Under the pieces are notes generated by a model. It had not been told where the DNA came from and did no database searches. It saw only the letters and a program-made list of their open reading frames with translations. Source: Caprella mutica (taxonomy: Eukaryota > Arthropoda > Malacostraca > Amphipoda > Caprellidae). From it: 64,000 nucleotides of DNA. The position numbers and the translations under genes are program-made. Positions 20,430-29,889 of this stretch are shown piece after piece (within the stretch, counting starts at the first letter, position 1; every line of letters starts with the position of its first letter). Location of the stretch: NCBI GenBank assembly GCA_947561585.1, contig CANNZV010002468.1:32859-96858 (forward strand). Direction: 5' to 3'.

Positions 20430-23400
20430 TTAATAATCGACCCATGTGCCAGTCTCTGGCTCAAAATATTTAGGAGGTTTGATGGATCGACGTGGCCTAT
20501 GGTTCGTTGATACCTCGGTTGGAAGTACAGAAGAGTCCGAAGGAGTGCTTCTGAATGGTATGTCCTGATGCATGGTGGCATCCGGTTCTGAAGATGGCGT
20601 AGGCTCATTTACAACCACATCAGGTTCTTCTAGGGTGGTATGCTCTCGTGAATCCACAGGAAATTGGAGGGACTGCTGGTGTTGTTCCAAATGCGGACTA
20701 GGGGTGCTGTGACTAACCAGAGTAGTGAGAGGTGGAGGAAATGTTGGACTATGTACAACTGTACCAGTTGGTGTATAAACACGCAAGAATCGTCTATTCC
20801 TTCGAGTGATTCGTCCCGATCCGTCTACTTTAATCGAATATTGATCATGGTCAAGAGCTTCTGTTACTATTCCTGTTTTGTCCCATTTATTACCACTCGG
20901 GCCAGTCTGATTTTGCAGGAATACACGTTCTCCAACTTCGAGAGGGCGCAGTGTACGTGAATGAGTTTTTAGGGATTCAGTGGAGCGAGTCATCCTTGTT
21001 CGAAGGGCGTCTTCCTTTGCAGCCCAAGCTTGGCGCCAAAGTGGACGTATGTTCGGGTTAGAAAACTTTTCTAGTCTATTCACAAATGAGAGCTCATCTC
21101 GTATGGGGCGTCCGAATATTATTTGGGCAGGTGAAATGTTGCAGTCTGGGTCCGGAGAATTTCTCAATTGTAACATTGCTCGTAGAAACCCGTCATTGTC
21201 AAGACTGCCAGTTGGCCCCATGTTGGAGAGTAGAAGACGCTTTGCCTTTTTAACAGCTACCTCTGCTCTTCCATTTGATTGAGGGAAGTAAGCTGAGGAT
21301 ACGCGATGATGTACACCCCATTGTTTCAGAAACTCCGCAGTGCTCCCTGCAGAAAATTCAGGACCACCATCACTACTTAGTTCTTCTGGAACGCCGAAGG
21401 TAGCGAAAAGGCTACGAAGATGTCTAATAAGTCCAGAAGCTCCAGATGCATGCGTACCAGATGTCGATGCGTATACTTCCACCCATCCTGACAGTCTGTC
21501 ACCGACTACGAGATAGTGACGACCTCTAAAATCAAAGAAATCGGCGAATACAGACTCGAATGGGGTAGATGGAATGGGCGAGGTTATCGGCGGTGTGGCT
21601 GCCTGTGAAGGTGCATTTCTGTTACACTTAACACAAGATTCTCGGGTAGCACGAATATCCAATGTCATACCGGGCCAGTATACTATGGCACGAGCCCGCA
21701 GCTCCATCGCAGATATTCCTTGATGAGCTGCATGAAGATGCTGAAGAACGCGGTGGCGAAGAGTAGGTGGAACCAGTATACGGTCCTGGTACAGGATTAC
21801 ACCATCTTGTGTGTATAGTGAATCTCGCACCTGCCATATGGAGGCCACAGTATCGTCTTTCTGATCCCGCTCTGTGAATCCATTCTTAATTAAATGTAAC
21901 ATGTTGCATAGCGAAGCATCAGAAGCTGTTTCCTTAGCAAGGAGAGCCCAAGACATGGAAAAGGCTATTTTAGAGTCTTGTCCGACAGCTGACATTATGG
22001 CACTCTCCACTTTATCGATGGCATTGACTTGGTTTACTGAGTTACCTCTGGTGGATTCGGTTGACGATGGGTGTCGGGACGTCGCATCTGCAGCATCATT
22101 TGTTTTTCCGGGCAAATGCTTAATATCATAACGCCATGGAAGAGTTCTCTGTTTTAGTCTGAAGAGTCTCGTGTTCGTTATTTCATCCAAGGTTCGGTCT
22201 CCCAGTATCTTCACCAGAGGCTTGTGATCAGTCACCACGATAAGATTGTCACACCCTTGTGTAAAGTAACGAGTCTGTTCCAGTCCCCATGCAACGGCTA
22301 GAGCTTCTCCTTCCACTGCTGCATATCGCTCCTCTGCTGAAGTTAGAAATCGCGAGCCAGCTAGAGTGATCCGCCACCCGTCGGGACAGCATCCAGGGAT
22401 GCCAGATGAACAATCACAGCATTGCTGCAGGAGAAAATATCCAATTCCCTTGTTCGACCAATCTGGACGCAGACAAGTCCGTTTCTGTAAATCATAGATC
22501 TCTACACCATGGCGAATAGCTTCGATTATGATATTTTTTGACTTCACGAAGGCCTCTTCAAGGTCTTTATCCCACGAAAACTTATGCCGTGGGCTGAGGA
22601 AAGGTTTGAAGGGTGCCATTGTGTCTCGCAGTTGGGCATAGTTTGTCACCTGATTCACGAGACCGAACCAACTGCGGATGTCAGTAGTAGATATCGGAGT
22701 AGGAAAGTCTCTAATAGCGTCCAGGTACTTTGGTAGTGGTTCTATCGTTGAATCTGACACTCGAAAACCAGCAAAGTCAACTGATTTCTCAGCAAACTGG
22801 AATTTATCAGGGTTGAGTACTATTCCAGCCTGACCAACTCTGGTTAGGAAGTCAATAGATCGCCACCAGTGTTGCTCCAAGTCAACATCATAGTGTATTG
22901 TGTCATCTACACAACGTTCTTTGCGTTCAAAATTTGATGCTATGGCATCGAATCGTCTGTTGTATCCGTCGCCTGATGAGACGAATCCTTGAGGAGCTCG
23001 AGTGTACCTCCACCTACCAAAGGGCGTTATGAAAGTAGTAAGATGGCGATCTGTTGCACGCAATGGTACGCTATGATACCCATTCCATGCATCCGTTACT
23101 GTTTTCCATGTCCCTTTAGGGATTCTTCGGGCTAGTTGAAATGGGGATTCAGTAGCGAAAGTCTCTCTTTTGCAGAATTTATTGAGAGGAGACAAATCTA
23201 CGGTTCGTCGAGGGTTGCCATCATGCTTCCGCGTGACCACCATTCTGTGGCACCAGGTTACCGGTTCCCCATATGGAACGCGTTCGATGACACCAAGAGC
23301 TTCGTCTCGTAACAGGTCATCATACACACGTTGTTGCCAATGCAGGGGAATCTTAGCCGGTGTGTGACAGGCCTTAGGTGTTGCCAATTTATCAATATGT

Positions 23401-25139
23401 ATCTCAACAGGAGGACCTTCCATGCATGGCAACGAGCGATGAGAGCATGTGTTGAATGTAGATGATTTGTATCTATTGAGAAGCCATTCCTTCATTTTCA
23501 AGTTGTTTTCTGGAACACATGGAAACGGCAGTGATCGAGGACGTTGTGGTGCCACAGTTCGTTGTGGGCACTCACATGATACACTATCACCAGACATGAG
23601 TATGTCACATCCATTGGTAAGTGCGCGTATGACGTTGATAGAAGATTTGTAATCGTTCTCTGTGTGTTTCATCAGCTCAATGGCATTTGGAAAATCTTCA
23701 GGTAGTAATTCCAGTTTCAGAAGCGTTTCATGTGATAGGAACAGAGATCGAACTGACTTACTGACATAAATCATGGAATGAGTTGACGTTGTTTTCTTAT
23801 TTGCAAAGTCTGTTTCGACATTAGCAAAAAACGCACCTTCCACAGATATGTCTGAACTATTTGCTGCAGATAAGTCTAATTTAACTGGTGAGAGTATATC
23901 TGTTGAGAATCCGCAAGCTAAGAAGTCTGATAGAGCCCACAAGTCTGACTGGGCTCCAGTGTCTGCTATGGCTGATACATGTGCCCGATTGATGGGCATC
24001 ACCCTATAGTGATTTGGAGAAGCAATAACAGTTATGGTTATTGGCACTCGTGGGTGATCACGTAACCGTGCTTTCTTCCATTTACCCGCAGTGAAGATAT
24101 GGTGATCAAGAGAAGATTGAGACCTCTGAGTAACATTTTGACGTTTCGGATTCATCTGATAATTATCGTGAACTATAGCGATTTGAGATACAGTATTTGT
24201 TTCTACTGTATTGACAGCAGGTGGTGAAGGCCCTTGTTGTTGCTGACGTCGGTTACGCCGACGTGCTCTGAAACAGTCAATGCAATACTGATGAGCTTTT
24301 GAGTTCCATCCATTGGGACCTTCAGAGAAAATTTTAAACAGTTTCTTACAATCTAGACAATTATTTTTCCTGTTCTGATCAGTTGGAATAGTACCAGTAG
24401 CGGAAGAAACCTGTTTTGTGTTTTTCTGTCGTACGAAAGAAGAAACAGCTGAGAGATTGGATGAAGGAAGTGCATTTCTTGCCATCTCTTTATTTTCTAC
24501 GACGGCGATGACGTCATTAACAGATATTTTCAGTATGTCTGCAATACCTAGGACCTCACGACGTATGTCAGGGTCATTTATGCCACTCAGGAGAGTATCT
24601 CTTATAGAATGATCCGTATAGTCGACATCTTTTCCGCACTCACATGTGGCTGTGTATTCGCAGGTTTCTGCTTTGCCACGGACCCTAGCTGCATATGCTC
24701 GAAAAGACTCATCTCGTTCTTGTCGCATCTGCAGCAATTCTGTACGTAGCACTCCAGTTGCTATAGGTATAACTGCAAGGGATCGCATGGCAGCCATTAA
24801 TTCAACGATGCTGCTGGAAGTTGCGTCTGGCTTAGCTTTCAGGATGCTGTCACCAAGTTCTATTCCAGCACACTGAAATAACTGTGACGGTGCTGACGCA
24901 TTATCAATCCCAGACCCTTTACGGAATACCTCCCATCGACGGATGAAAACGTTCCACTCTTCTGTAGAGATTCCTACGTTAACCTGGGGTCGTTCCAACT
25001 TGGGGCCCCTAACTGGTGGTGCCGTTGTTGCAGTTGAATGAGCATGTCCATGATTGGTCAATAAGGCGATTGCAAGGGCCTCGGAGACATCATCTGTTAC
25101 GAAATCGCATTCGGGTACTGAACAGCTTACTACCACCAT
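20430..25139 (-). CDS. Gag-Pol polyprotein of the gypsy element (1,569 aa)
   Basis: One frame encodes all functions of reverse transcription and integration. At residues 6-35 there is a C2H2-like finger (CSVPEC ... HGHAH). Gag follows, ending in a CxxC...CxxC segment (NCLDCKKLF ... YCIDCF) instead of the usual CCHC knuckle. The protease active site is DTGA at D393. Reverse transcriptase runs from about residue 560, with PRRTVDLSPLN, the APQGF box and the catalytic CVDDT at 743-747. RNase H has aspartates at 893 (DWSNKG) and 971 (VTDHKPL). The integrase zinc region contains cysteines 1169 and 1172. The integrase core is D1200, D1257, E1293, the classical D-D-35-E spacing. The tail is basic and proline/serine-rich. 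All catalytic residues are present. The start at 25139 is the first ATG after the 187-base leader. Confidence 0.95.
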   Translation of the reverse strand: MVVVSCSVPECDFVTDDVSEALAIALLTNHGHAHSTATTAPPVRGPKLERPQVNVGISTEEWNVFIRRWEVFRKGSGIDNASAPSQLFQCAGIELGDSILKAKPDATSSSIVELMAAMRSLAVIPIATGVLRTELLQMRQERDESFRAYAARVRGKAETCEYTATCECGKDVDYTDHSIRDTLLSGINDPDIRREVLGIADILKISVNDVIAVVENKEMARNALPSSNLSAVSSFVRQKNTKQVSSATGTIPTDQNRKNNCLDCKKLFKIFSEGPNGWNSKAHQYCIDCFRARRRNRRQQQQGPSPPAVNTVETNTVSQIAIVHDNYQMNPKRQNVTQRSQSSLDHHIFTAGKWKKARLRDHPRVPITITVIASPNHYRVMPINRAHVSAIADTGAQSDLWALSDFLACGFSTDILSPVKLDLSAANSSDISVEGAFFANVETDFANKKTTSTHSMIYVSKSVRSLFLSHETLLKLELLPEDFPNAIELMKHTENDYKSSINVIRALTNGCDILMSGDSVSCECPQRTVAPQRPRSLPFPCVPENNLKMKEWLLNRYKSSTFNTCSHRSLPCMEGPPVEIHIDKLATPKACHTPAKIPLHWQQRVYDDLLRDEALGVIERVPYGEPVTWCHRMVVTRKHDGNPRRTVDLSPLNKFCKRETFATESPFQLARRIPKGTWKTVTDAWNGYHSVPLRATDRHLTTFITPFGRWRYTRAPQGFVSSGDGYNRRFDAIASNFERKERCVDDTIHYDVDLEQHWWRSIDFLTRVGQAGIVLNPDKFQFAEKSVDFAGFRVSDSTIEPLPKYLDAIRDFPTPISTTDIRSWFGLVNQVTNYAQLRDTMAPFKPFLSPRHKFSWDKDLEEAFVKSKNIIIEAIRHGVEIYDLQKRTCLRPDWSNKGIGYFLLQQCCDCSSGIPGCCPDGWRITLAGSRFLTSAEERYAAVEGEALAVAWGLEQTRYFTQGCDNLIVVTDHKPLVKILGDRTLDEITNTRLFRLKQRTLPWRYDIKHLPGKTNDAADATSRHPSSTESTRGNSVNQVNAIDKVESAIMSAVGQDSKIAFSMSWALLAKETASDASLCNMLHLIKNGFTERDQKDDTVASIWQVRDSLYTQDGVILYQDRILVPPTLRHRVLQHLHAAHQGISAMELRARAIVYWPGMTLDIRATRESCVKCNRNAPSQAATPPITSPIPSTPFESVFADFFDFRGRHYLVVGDRLSGWVEVYASTSGTHASGASGLIRHLRSLFATFGVPEELSSDGGPEFSAGSTAEFLKQWGVHHRVSSAYFPQSNGRAEVAVKKAKRLLLSNMGPTGSLDNDGFLRAMLQLRNSPDPDCNISPAQIIFGRPIRDELSFVNRLEKFSNPNIRPLWRQAWAAKEDALRTRMTRSTESLKTHSRTLRPLEVGERVFLQNQTGPSGNKWDKTGIVTEALDHDQYSIKVDGSGRITRRNRRFLRVYTPTGTVVHSPTFPPPLTTLVSHSTPSPHLEQHQQSLQFPVDSREHTTLEEPDVVVNEPTPSSEPDATMHQDIPFRSTPSDSSVLPTEVSTNHRPRRSIKPPKYFEPETGTWVDY

Positions 25140-25326
25140 GATGACATATAATGATATGCTATCGTGATGTATACCTCTGCTGTCAATACAGGTAGGTATA
25201 GCTGGTAGCGGTCAGCTGACAGCTCTCCGTGTGGTATGGAAAATGGAATGTCTACTCAGTGCGCCTTTGGCAGTGGTCAAGGCAGGGTGCACTGCTGTGA
25301 GCTCCCCAGATTGAGAGATGTTAACA
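25140..25326 (-). other. Gypsy leader between 5' LTR and Gag
   Basis: 187 bases, richer in G+C than the flanking genome. The primer-binding site should lie directly inside the LTR; in element sense it reads TGTTAACATCTCTCAATCTG, and I could not match this to a tRNA 3' end from memory. Confidence 0.6.
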
Positions 25327-25776
25327 TGAAGAAAACTCGTTGTTGATGATTTTAATTTTAATCCAACAATGTTAACATCATTCTGCAATAGAATGAACTA
25401 AATTACAAATAGAAACAATATCAGTAAACATACAAATAGCTAAATGAAATAATAAGTAAAATAAACCCTACATAAAGATAACATGGAATGTACGGGTACG
25501 CTACATATATGAATAGCTATATAACTCGACATTAAGTCGATTCCAATATATAATGAATGGCATATTATATCACATGTATATGTTGCATAATATGTATATC
25601 AAATGAACTCATAATTACCTCTTTAAAGCTAATTAAACACAAATTATATAGTTAGGAAGCAGTCGTGGCTTGATATTATGATATCGGACACAACTAATAA
25701 ACTTCCTGTCTCAAGTCAGGACACTTATACTTTTAATATAAGATCAAACTCCTAAGCAATGGGATCTAATTCTACA
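25327..25776 (-). repeat. 5' LTR of the gypsy element (450 bp)
   Basis: Promoter-bearing LTR in element sense. Same length as the LTR at 19934-20383 and identical to it as far as I can read. It is followed by the TTTAA duplication. Confidence 0.93.
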
Positions 25777-25781
25777 TTTAA
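25777..25781. repeat. 5-bp target-site duplication of the gypsy element, right
   Basis: TTTAA, matching 19929-19933. Confidence 0.85.
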
Positions 25782-25947
25782 CTTTTTTATTTGAATCAAA
25801 AACGAAACATTTAAAATCGTGTCATGTCATCATCACGAACCAATTTCCAATCGGTTATAAAAAATTTAAGGTTGAAAAATTCCGTTGAAATCGAACATAA
25901 TAACTAATAAACTTGTTTCTGATATCAATGCAGCATTTAGAAAGCAA

Positions 25948-26094
25948 GAGGGTAAGTGACAAAATATCGGTCAATTTCACATCTTCGATCATATATAAGA
26001 AAAAAAATCGTTATATAGAAATTGAATTACATTAAATCATTTTTCTTATATGAACAAAGATGCGGAACTGACCGATATTTCATAACTTACCCTC
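25948..26094. mobile_element. 147-bp MITE, first copy of the ATCGGTCA family
   Basis: The ends GAGGGTAAGTGACAAAATAT and, in reverse complement, GAGGGTAAGTTATGAAATAT continue with CGGTCA and CATCTT words, giving arms of about 60 bp that cover most of the element. No coding capacity. It shares its subterminal AAATATCGGTCA and TTTCACAT words with the MITE at 26431-26652. Confidence 0.8.
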
Positions 26095-26289
26095 GTACAT
26101 TATCTGAAGCTGATGCATAATGTTTAACTTGACGATATTTAAAATTTTTGTATAGTGTATATTAAACAAATTCCATTTACAAAACGAGTTTATGAAACAC
26201 ATATATAAGCTATGAATACGTAAATGCCTAAATAGCAATAGAAAAAAGTTTCTATATGAAACTTCGTATAGGCTTGGATTTTGATTATT

Positions 26290-26415
26290 GTTTAGTTTAC
26301 TTAATTTATAGCAAAAATTTGTAAATATAATTGTATAAATGCCTATATGTAATCCGTATTTCTCATGTATGTAATCTTTTTATTTTTATTTTTTCCAATA
26401 AAGAATCTAATCTAA
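26290..26415 (+). other. Possible 3' tail of a LINE
   Basis: A TTTTTATTTTTTCCAATAAAG stretch followed by AATCTAATCTAA resembles the polyadenylation region of Jockey/CR1-type LINEs. The LINE at 36.4 kb ends similarly (TTTATTTCCAATAAAGTC in element sense). No reverse transcriptase is attached here. Confidence 0.35.
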
Positions 26416-26430
26416 ACAATAATATGAGTA

Positions 26431-26652
26431 GGGAAAGTTCCGAATTATCGGTCAGTTTCACATTTTCGGTCACGTAAGAAAAAAAAATTATTTTTATTAT
26501 TTAACTTTTATATAAATCGGTATCCATGATACCTATGCATGATACAGGTATCATGGATACCAATAAAAATAAAGGTTAAATATTATTTAGTACGCGTTTT
26601 TTCTTGAACGTGATTTAAAATGAGGAATCGACCGATAATTTGTATTTAACCC
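26431..26652. mobile_element. 222-bp MITE, second copy of the ATCGGTCA family
   Basis: The arms share AATTATCGGTCAGTTTCACA (left) with AATTATCGGTCGATTCCTCA (right, reversed). The centre is a second nested palindrome in which GGTATCCATGATACC is answered by GGTATCATGGATACC. Non-coding. Longer and more diverged than the copy at 25948. Confidence 0.75.
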
Positions 26653-26850
26653 AATAAAATATCACAGAAATTCATAAATCCTTCTAAACTAATTAATAAC
26701 ATAAAACAATGAAAAGTAATATATTCGAAGAGAAAATAATAATAATAAATAAGAGATAATCCTTGATGATTAATTAGTATTCACTTCTTTGATGTTGATT
26801 TTTTTCTCGCAAAACTTGCAACAGAAGTAAGGAAAATTATCCAACTCTTC

Positions 26851-27409
26851 TTATGTCATACTTGAAATTCCTGCCAAAAGACTATCTTTGTGATACCATT
26901 TATTGCATCCAATTCCAGAGCATCCAATCCACAATTCGGGTACCTCCCATCCTTCAGCGCTAAAAAAAGTAAAGCATACATCAGCATCTTGTTCTAAAAT
27001 GACGTCATCATCACTCAACAACACAATTTCTAGATTCCTCTTCATCCCCTTCGGTTCTATTTCGTTTGGTTCCTTTCTTAATTCTGTCTTGTCTTCTTTG
27101 CTCTTTCTCTCTAAGTTTGCGTAACTTTTTTATTTTTTATCAGTATCAAAATTAAAATGAATTCTTTGTATGATATATTTCATTAGTATACATGTATACA
27201 TAACATACGTATACGGTATAAATATTAAATATACCTGGCTTATTTTTCTCAGAACGATACCGCTGCAGAACTTTGTCATCAATAGTTGACCTAGGTACTC
27301 CATAGATTTGAACAGCATCCTTATATGACATTCCATTCTTTACAGCAGCGGCTGCCTCCAAAACTTTCAGACCATCATAAGGTTTCTTTTTCCCAGACAT
27401 ATTAGACAA
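26851..27409 (-). pseudogene. Internally deleted pogo-like transposase
   Basis: From 27409 a 5' exon reads MSNMSGKKKPYDGLKVLEAA and continues through NGMSYKDAVQIYGVPRST. This is a Pipsqueak-type helix-turn-helix, the DNA-binding N-terminus of pogo/jerky transposases; it ends at a CCAG/GTATAT splice donor. The 3' part (about 27130-26851) has a lysine/arginine-rich linker and a cysteine/tryptophan module, WIGCSGIGCNKWYHKDSL, like the PHD-type tail of arthropod pogo transposases, then a stop. The whole catalytic DDE region that should lie between is missing. A near-identical inverted copy of the 3' part lies at 29484-29827. Confidence 0.75.
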
Positions 27410-27661
27410 ATTGAAACAAATAAATAAATTAAAATAAACTGTACTGGAAGCTAATTGCTAATGTACCACATCAAATCCTTATCTAGTTTATGTTTTATAT
27501 TTATAAAGAGAGAAAATGTATTCTTCAAGCAAGAAGTATTTCAAATATTTTGCCGAAATGGCATCATATAAGTAAATACATGTGAACAAAGTATTCTGGA
27601 ACCTTTGTGAATTGATATTATCATAAAAAATATTACAGTTTTTGTCATACTACTTATTATA

Positions 27662-28764
27662 CAGGGTGTCCCAAAGAAACGGAACCAACTTTGAGTTAGT
27701 ATACTTTAATAAATATTGAAGAAGCTACATGTTTTTTTCTGGTATCGTTTTGTTTTTTGAACACTTCACTTTTACATCCATGGTTAAATTTTCATATAGT
27801 TTTACCCATTTTTGTGAGTGTAGTAACGATTTTATTGATGGATGGTGAAAATGGCTTTGCACAAATGGTCAGAAAACGAAGTACAATGAAGTAAGTTCAA
27901 ACATTAAAAATATATTTACTAGACAACAACACAATAATTAATGAAACAGATTTATTTCCAGGTTTCAAAAGCATTCAACTAATAATTCCTATTATAAAAT
28001 ATTGATAATCTGGAGTAATGTGAAGTACAAAAAGACAAAGATTTAAATTTTAGCAAGGGGTCGCTCAGGTCGCAAGAGAACAATACGATCTGAAGACATT
28101 GTCATTCTTATTAAGCAACTCCATTTAGAAAATCCAAATGTTTCTGTTAAATATCTTACAATGGCATCCCTACAAAATGAAAGTCAGAATGATGATTCTA
28201 CTATAATTTCCAGAGTGATAAAGTCAGCCAAAATAAAATCAGGACTGTTATTTATTACGTGCAGCATATTGACAGATGTTATGATTATTTACTTATTCGT
28301 TCAATTAGAATGCAGCATCATCACTAATGACTTTATCTTCCACAAAACTAACATATCTTTGCAAGAACCAGTTGGCGAAATTTCTACGACGTGCAAAAAC
28401 TGTTTCAGACCGCACTGCCTTCTTGCATCCTGAACGATCCTTGGTAAACTTTTAGTTGTCAATATTTTATAAGATAACTAATTATTAGAAATTTTTTAAA
28501 ACTTGGAAATATATTAGTGGGGCTATTATCTAATAAAGATATTCATAATGTTTGAACTTACTAACCATTTGCGCTGAGCCATTTTCACCACCCATCAATA
28601 AAATCGTTGTAACATTCACAAAAATAAATAAAACTTTATGAAATTATAATTCCATATGGAGAAGTGTTCAACAGACAAAATGATACCAAGAAAAAAATTG
28701 AGCTTTCAATAGTTATGGAAATATATTATTTTAATTTAGGTTCTTGATTATTTGGGACACCCTG
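27662..28764. mobile_element. Mariner-like element with very long inverted ends
   Basis: The ends are CAGGGTGTCCCAAA on both sides, flanked by TA (27660-27661 and 28765-28766). Similarity between the arms continues for about 270 bp, including CGATTTTATTGATGG and GGTGAAAATGGCT, then after a gap GTAAGTTCAAACATT. The arms therefore include what looks like the first exon of a transposase (MALHKWSENE-type in the left arm) and a GTAAGT donor. Between them a frame near 28063-28240 (GRKRTIRSEDIVILIKQLHL) resembles a helix-turn-helix of the Tc1/mariner group. No complete transposase remains. Confidence 0.75.
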
Positions 28765-29039
28765 TATGTAAGATAATGATAATATCTGAAACACAATAAA
28801 TCATGAAATAAAATAGGTAATATATCAAATAGAATGTTTTTGTTTGAGACTAATATTGATTGGTATAAAATAACATGAAATAAATGACATTAACGTTCTC
28901 AGTAGTAGTTTGACAACAAGTACCTACTGTGGTCATAATATTTTTCCTAAACAAATATACCGGCCTATTTAGATGACTTGAAAGACAGTCTAAGGAGTTT
29001 CGATCATACACTATTACTTAATTCTCTACATAAGAACAA

Positions 29040-29483
29040 TTTAAAATGAAAGTATCCGGAGAATAAGAAAACATTTTTCCAATTACCGGAAGCTATTTAC
29101 AGTTTATCCGGTAATTGAGTTTGGGCAAATTAGCAAACCAGATACCGGATGAACGATAACAAAATTATTATGTGGTGAGGAGTGGCAACACTTTTCCGGA
29201 GCGTTAGATACGGTTTTCAGCTACAACATCCAATATTTTATTCCACGAAATAGCGCGAACGGCAATTGCATCATCACATGTCATTTCAACTGATTTACCT
29301 AAACTGTTGAGTTAAATGGAAATTTTTTGCACAAGTTTTAGTTAGTACGTCATAAATACATGTCAGTACGCTTTCAATGTAATTTGACCATGGGAAGTTG
29401 ATATAAAAATCTACAAGGTCCAATAATTTATGATGTCTTTCATCATACAAAATAAGTTTAAAATATTTTTTCCGGTAATTGTA
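29040..29483. repeat. Second ATTACCGGA cluster and AT-rich filler
   Basis: ATTACCGGA at 29078, TCCGGTAATT at about 29108 and 29470, and ATACCGGATG at about 29141: copies in both orientations. Apart from these I see no gene. The 85-codon - strand frame at 29295-29552 has no recognisable feature. Confidence 0.35.
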
Positions 29484-29827
29484 AGGTTCCGGTATACATA
29501 ACATACCGTATACGTATGTTATGTATACATGTATACTAATGAAATATATCATACAAAGAATTCATTTTAAATTTGATACTGATAAAAAACTAAAAAAAAG
29601 TTACGCAAACTTAGAGAGAAAGAGCAAAGAAGACAAGACAGAATTAAGAAAGGAACCAAACGAAATAGAACCGAAGGGGATGAAGAGGAATCTAGAAATT
29701 GTGTTGTTGAGTGATGATGACGTCATTTTAGAACAAGATGCTGATGTATGCTTTACTTTTTTTAGCGCTGAAGGATGGGAGGTACCCGAATTGTGGATTG
29801 GATGCTCTGAAATTGGATGCGATAAAT
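29484..29827 (+). pseudogene. Inverted second copy of the pogo-like 3' fragment
   Basis: About 344 bases, reverse complement of 26895-27238 with only a handful of differences. It includes intron sequence, the basic linker and the WIGCSEIGCDKW module. It lacks the helix-turn-helix exon and breaks off inside the cysteine module, after which unrelated sequence follows. It has no start of its own, so this is a duplicated fragment and not a gene. Confidence 0.8.
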
Positions 29828-29889
29828 GGTCATTAAAAAATTATAATTTAATAGAAACATTCTAAAAATAGGAATGCAACAAAACAATC

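Larger units (their letters stand above)
19934..25776 (-). mobile_element. Complete, young Ty3/gypsy LTR retrotransposon
   Basis: The element is 5,843 bp: two apparently identical 450-bp LTRs, a 5-bp TTTAA duplication, a polypurine tract and one uninterrupted Gag-Pol frame. There is no envelope frame, so it moves within the cell and is not a retrovirus-like agent. Identical LTRs imply a very recent insertion, since both are copied from one template. Its coding region is visibly richer in G+C than the flanks. It landed within a cluster of ATTACCGGA words. A decayed relative lies at 29.9-31.85 kb. Confidence 0.95.

Noticed and set aside
20351..24876. Small frames of 60-100 aa inside the gypsy pol on either strand
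   Set aside because: Shadows of the 1,569-codon frame.
19934..25776. Endogenous retrovirus (errantivirus) interpretation
   Set aside because: There is no third frame that could encode an envelope protein; the polyprotein stop is about 45 bases from the 3' LTR.
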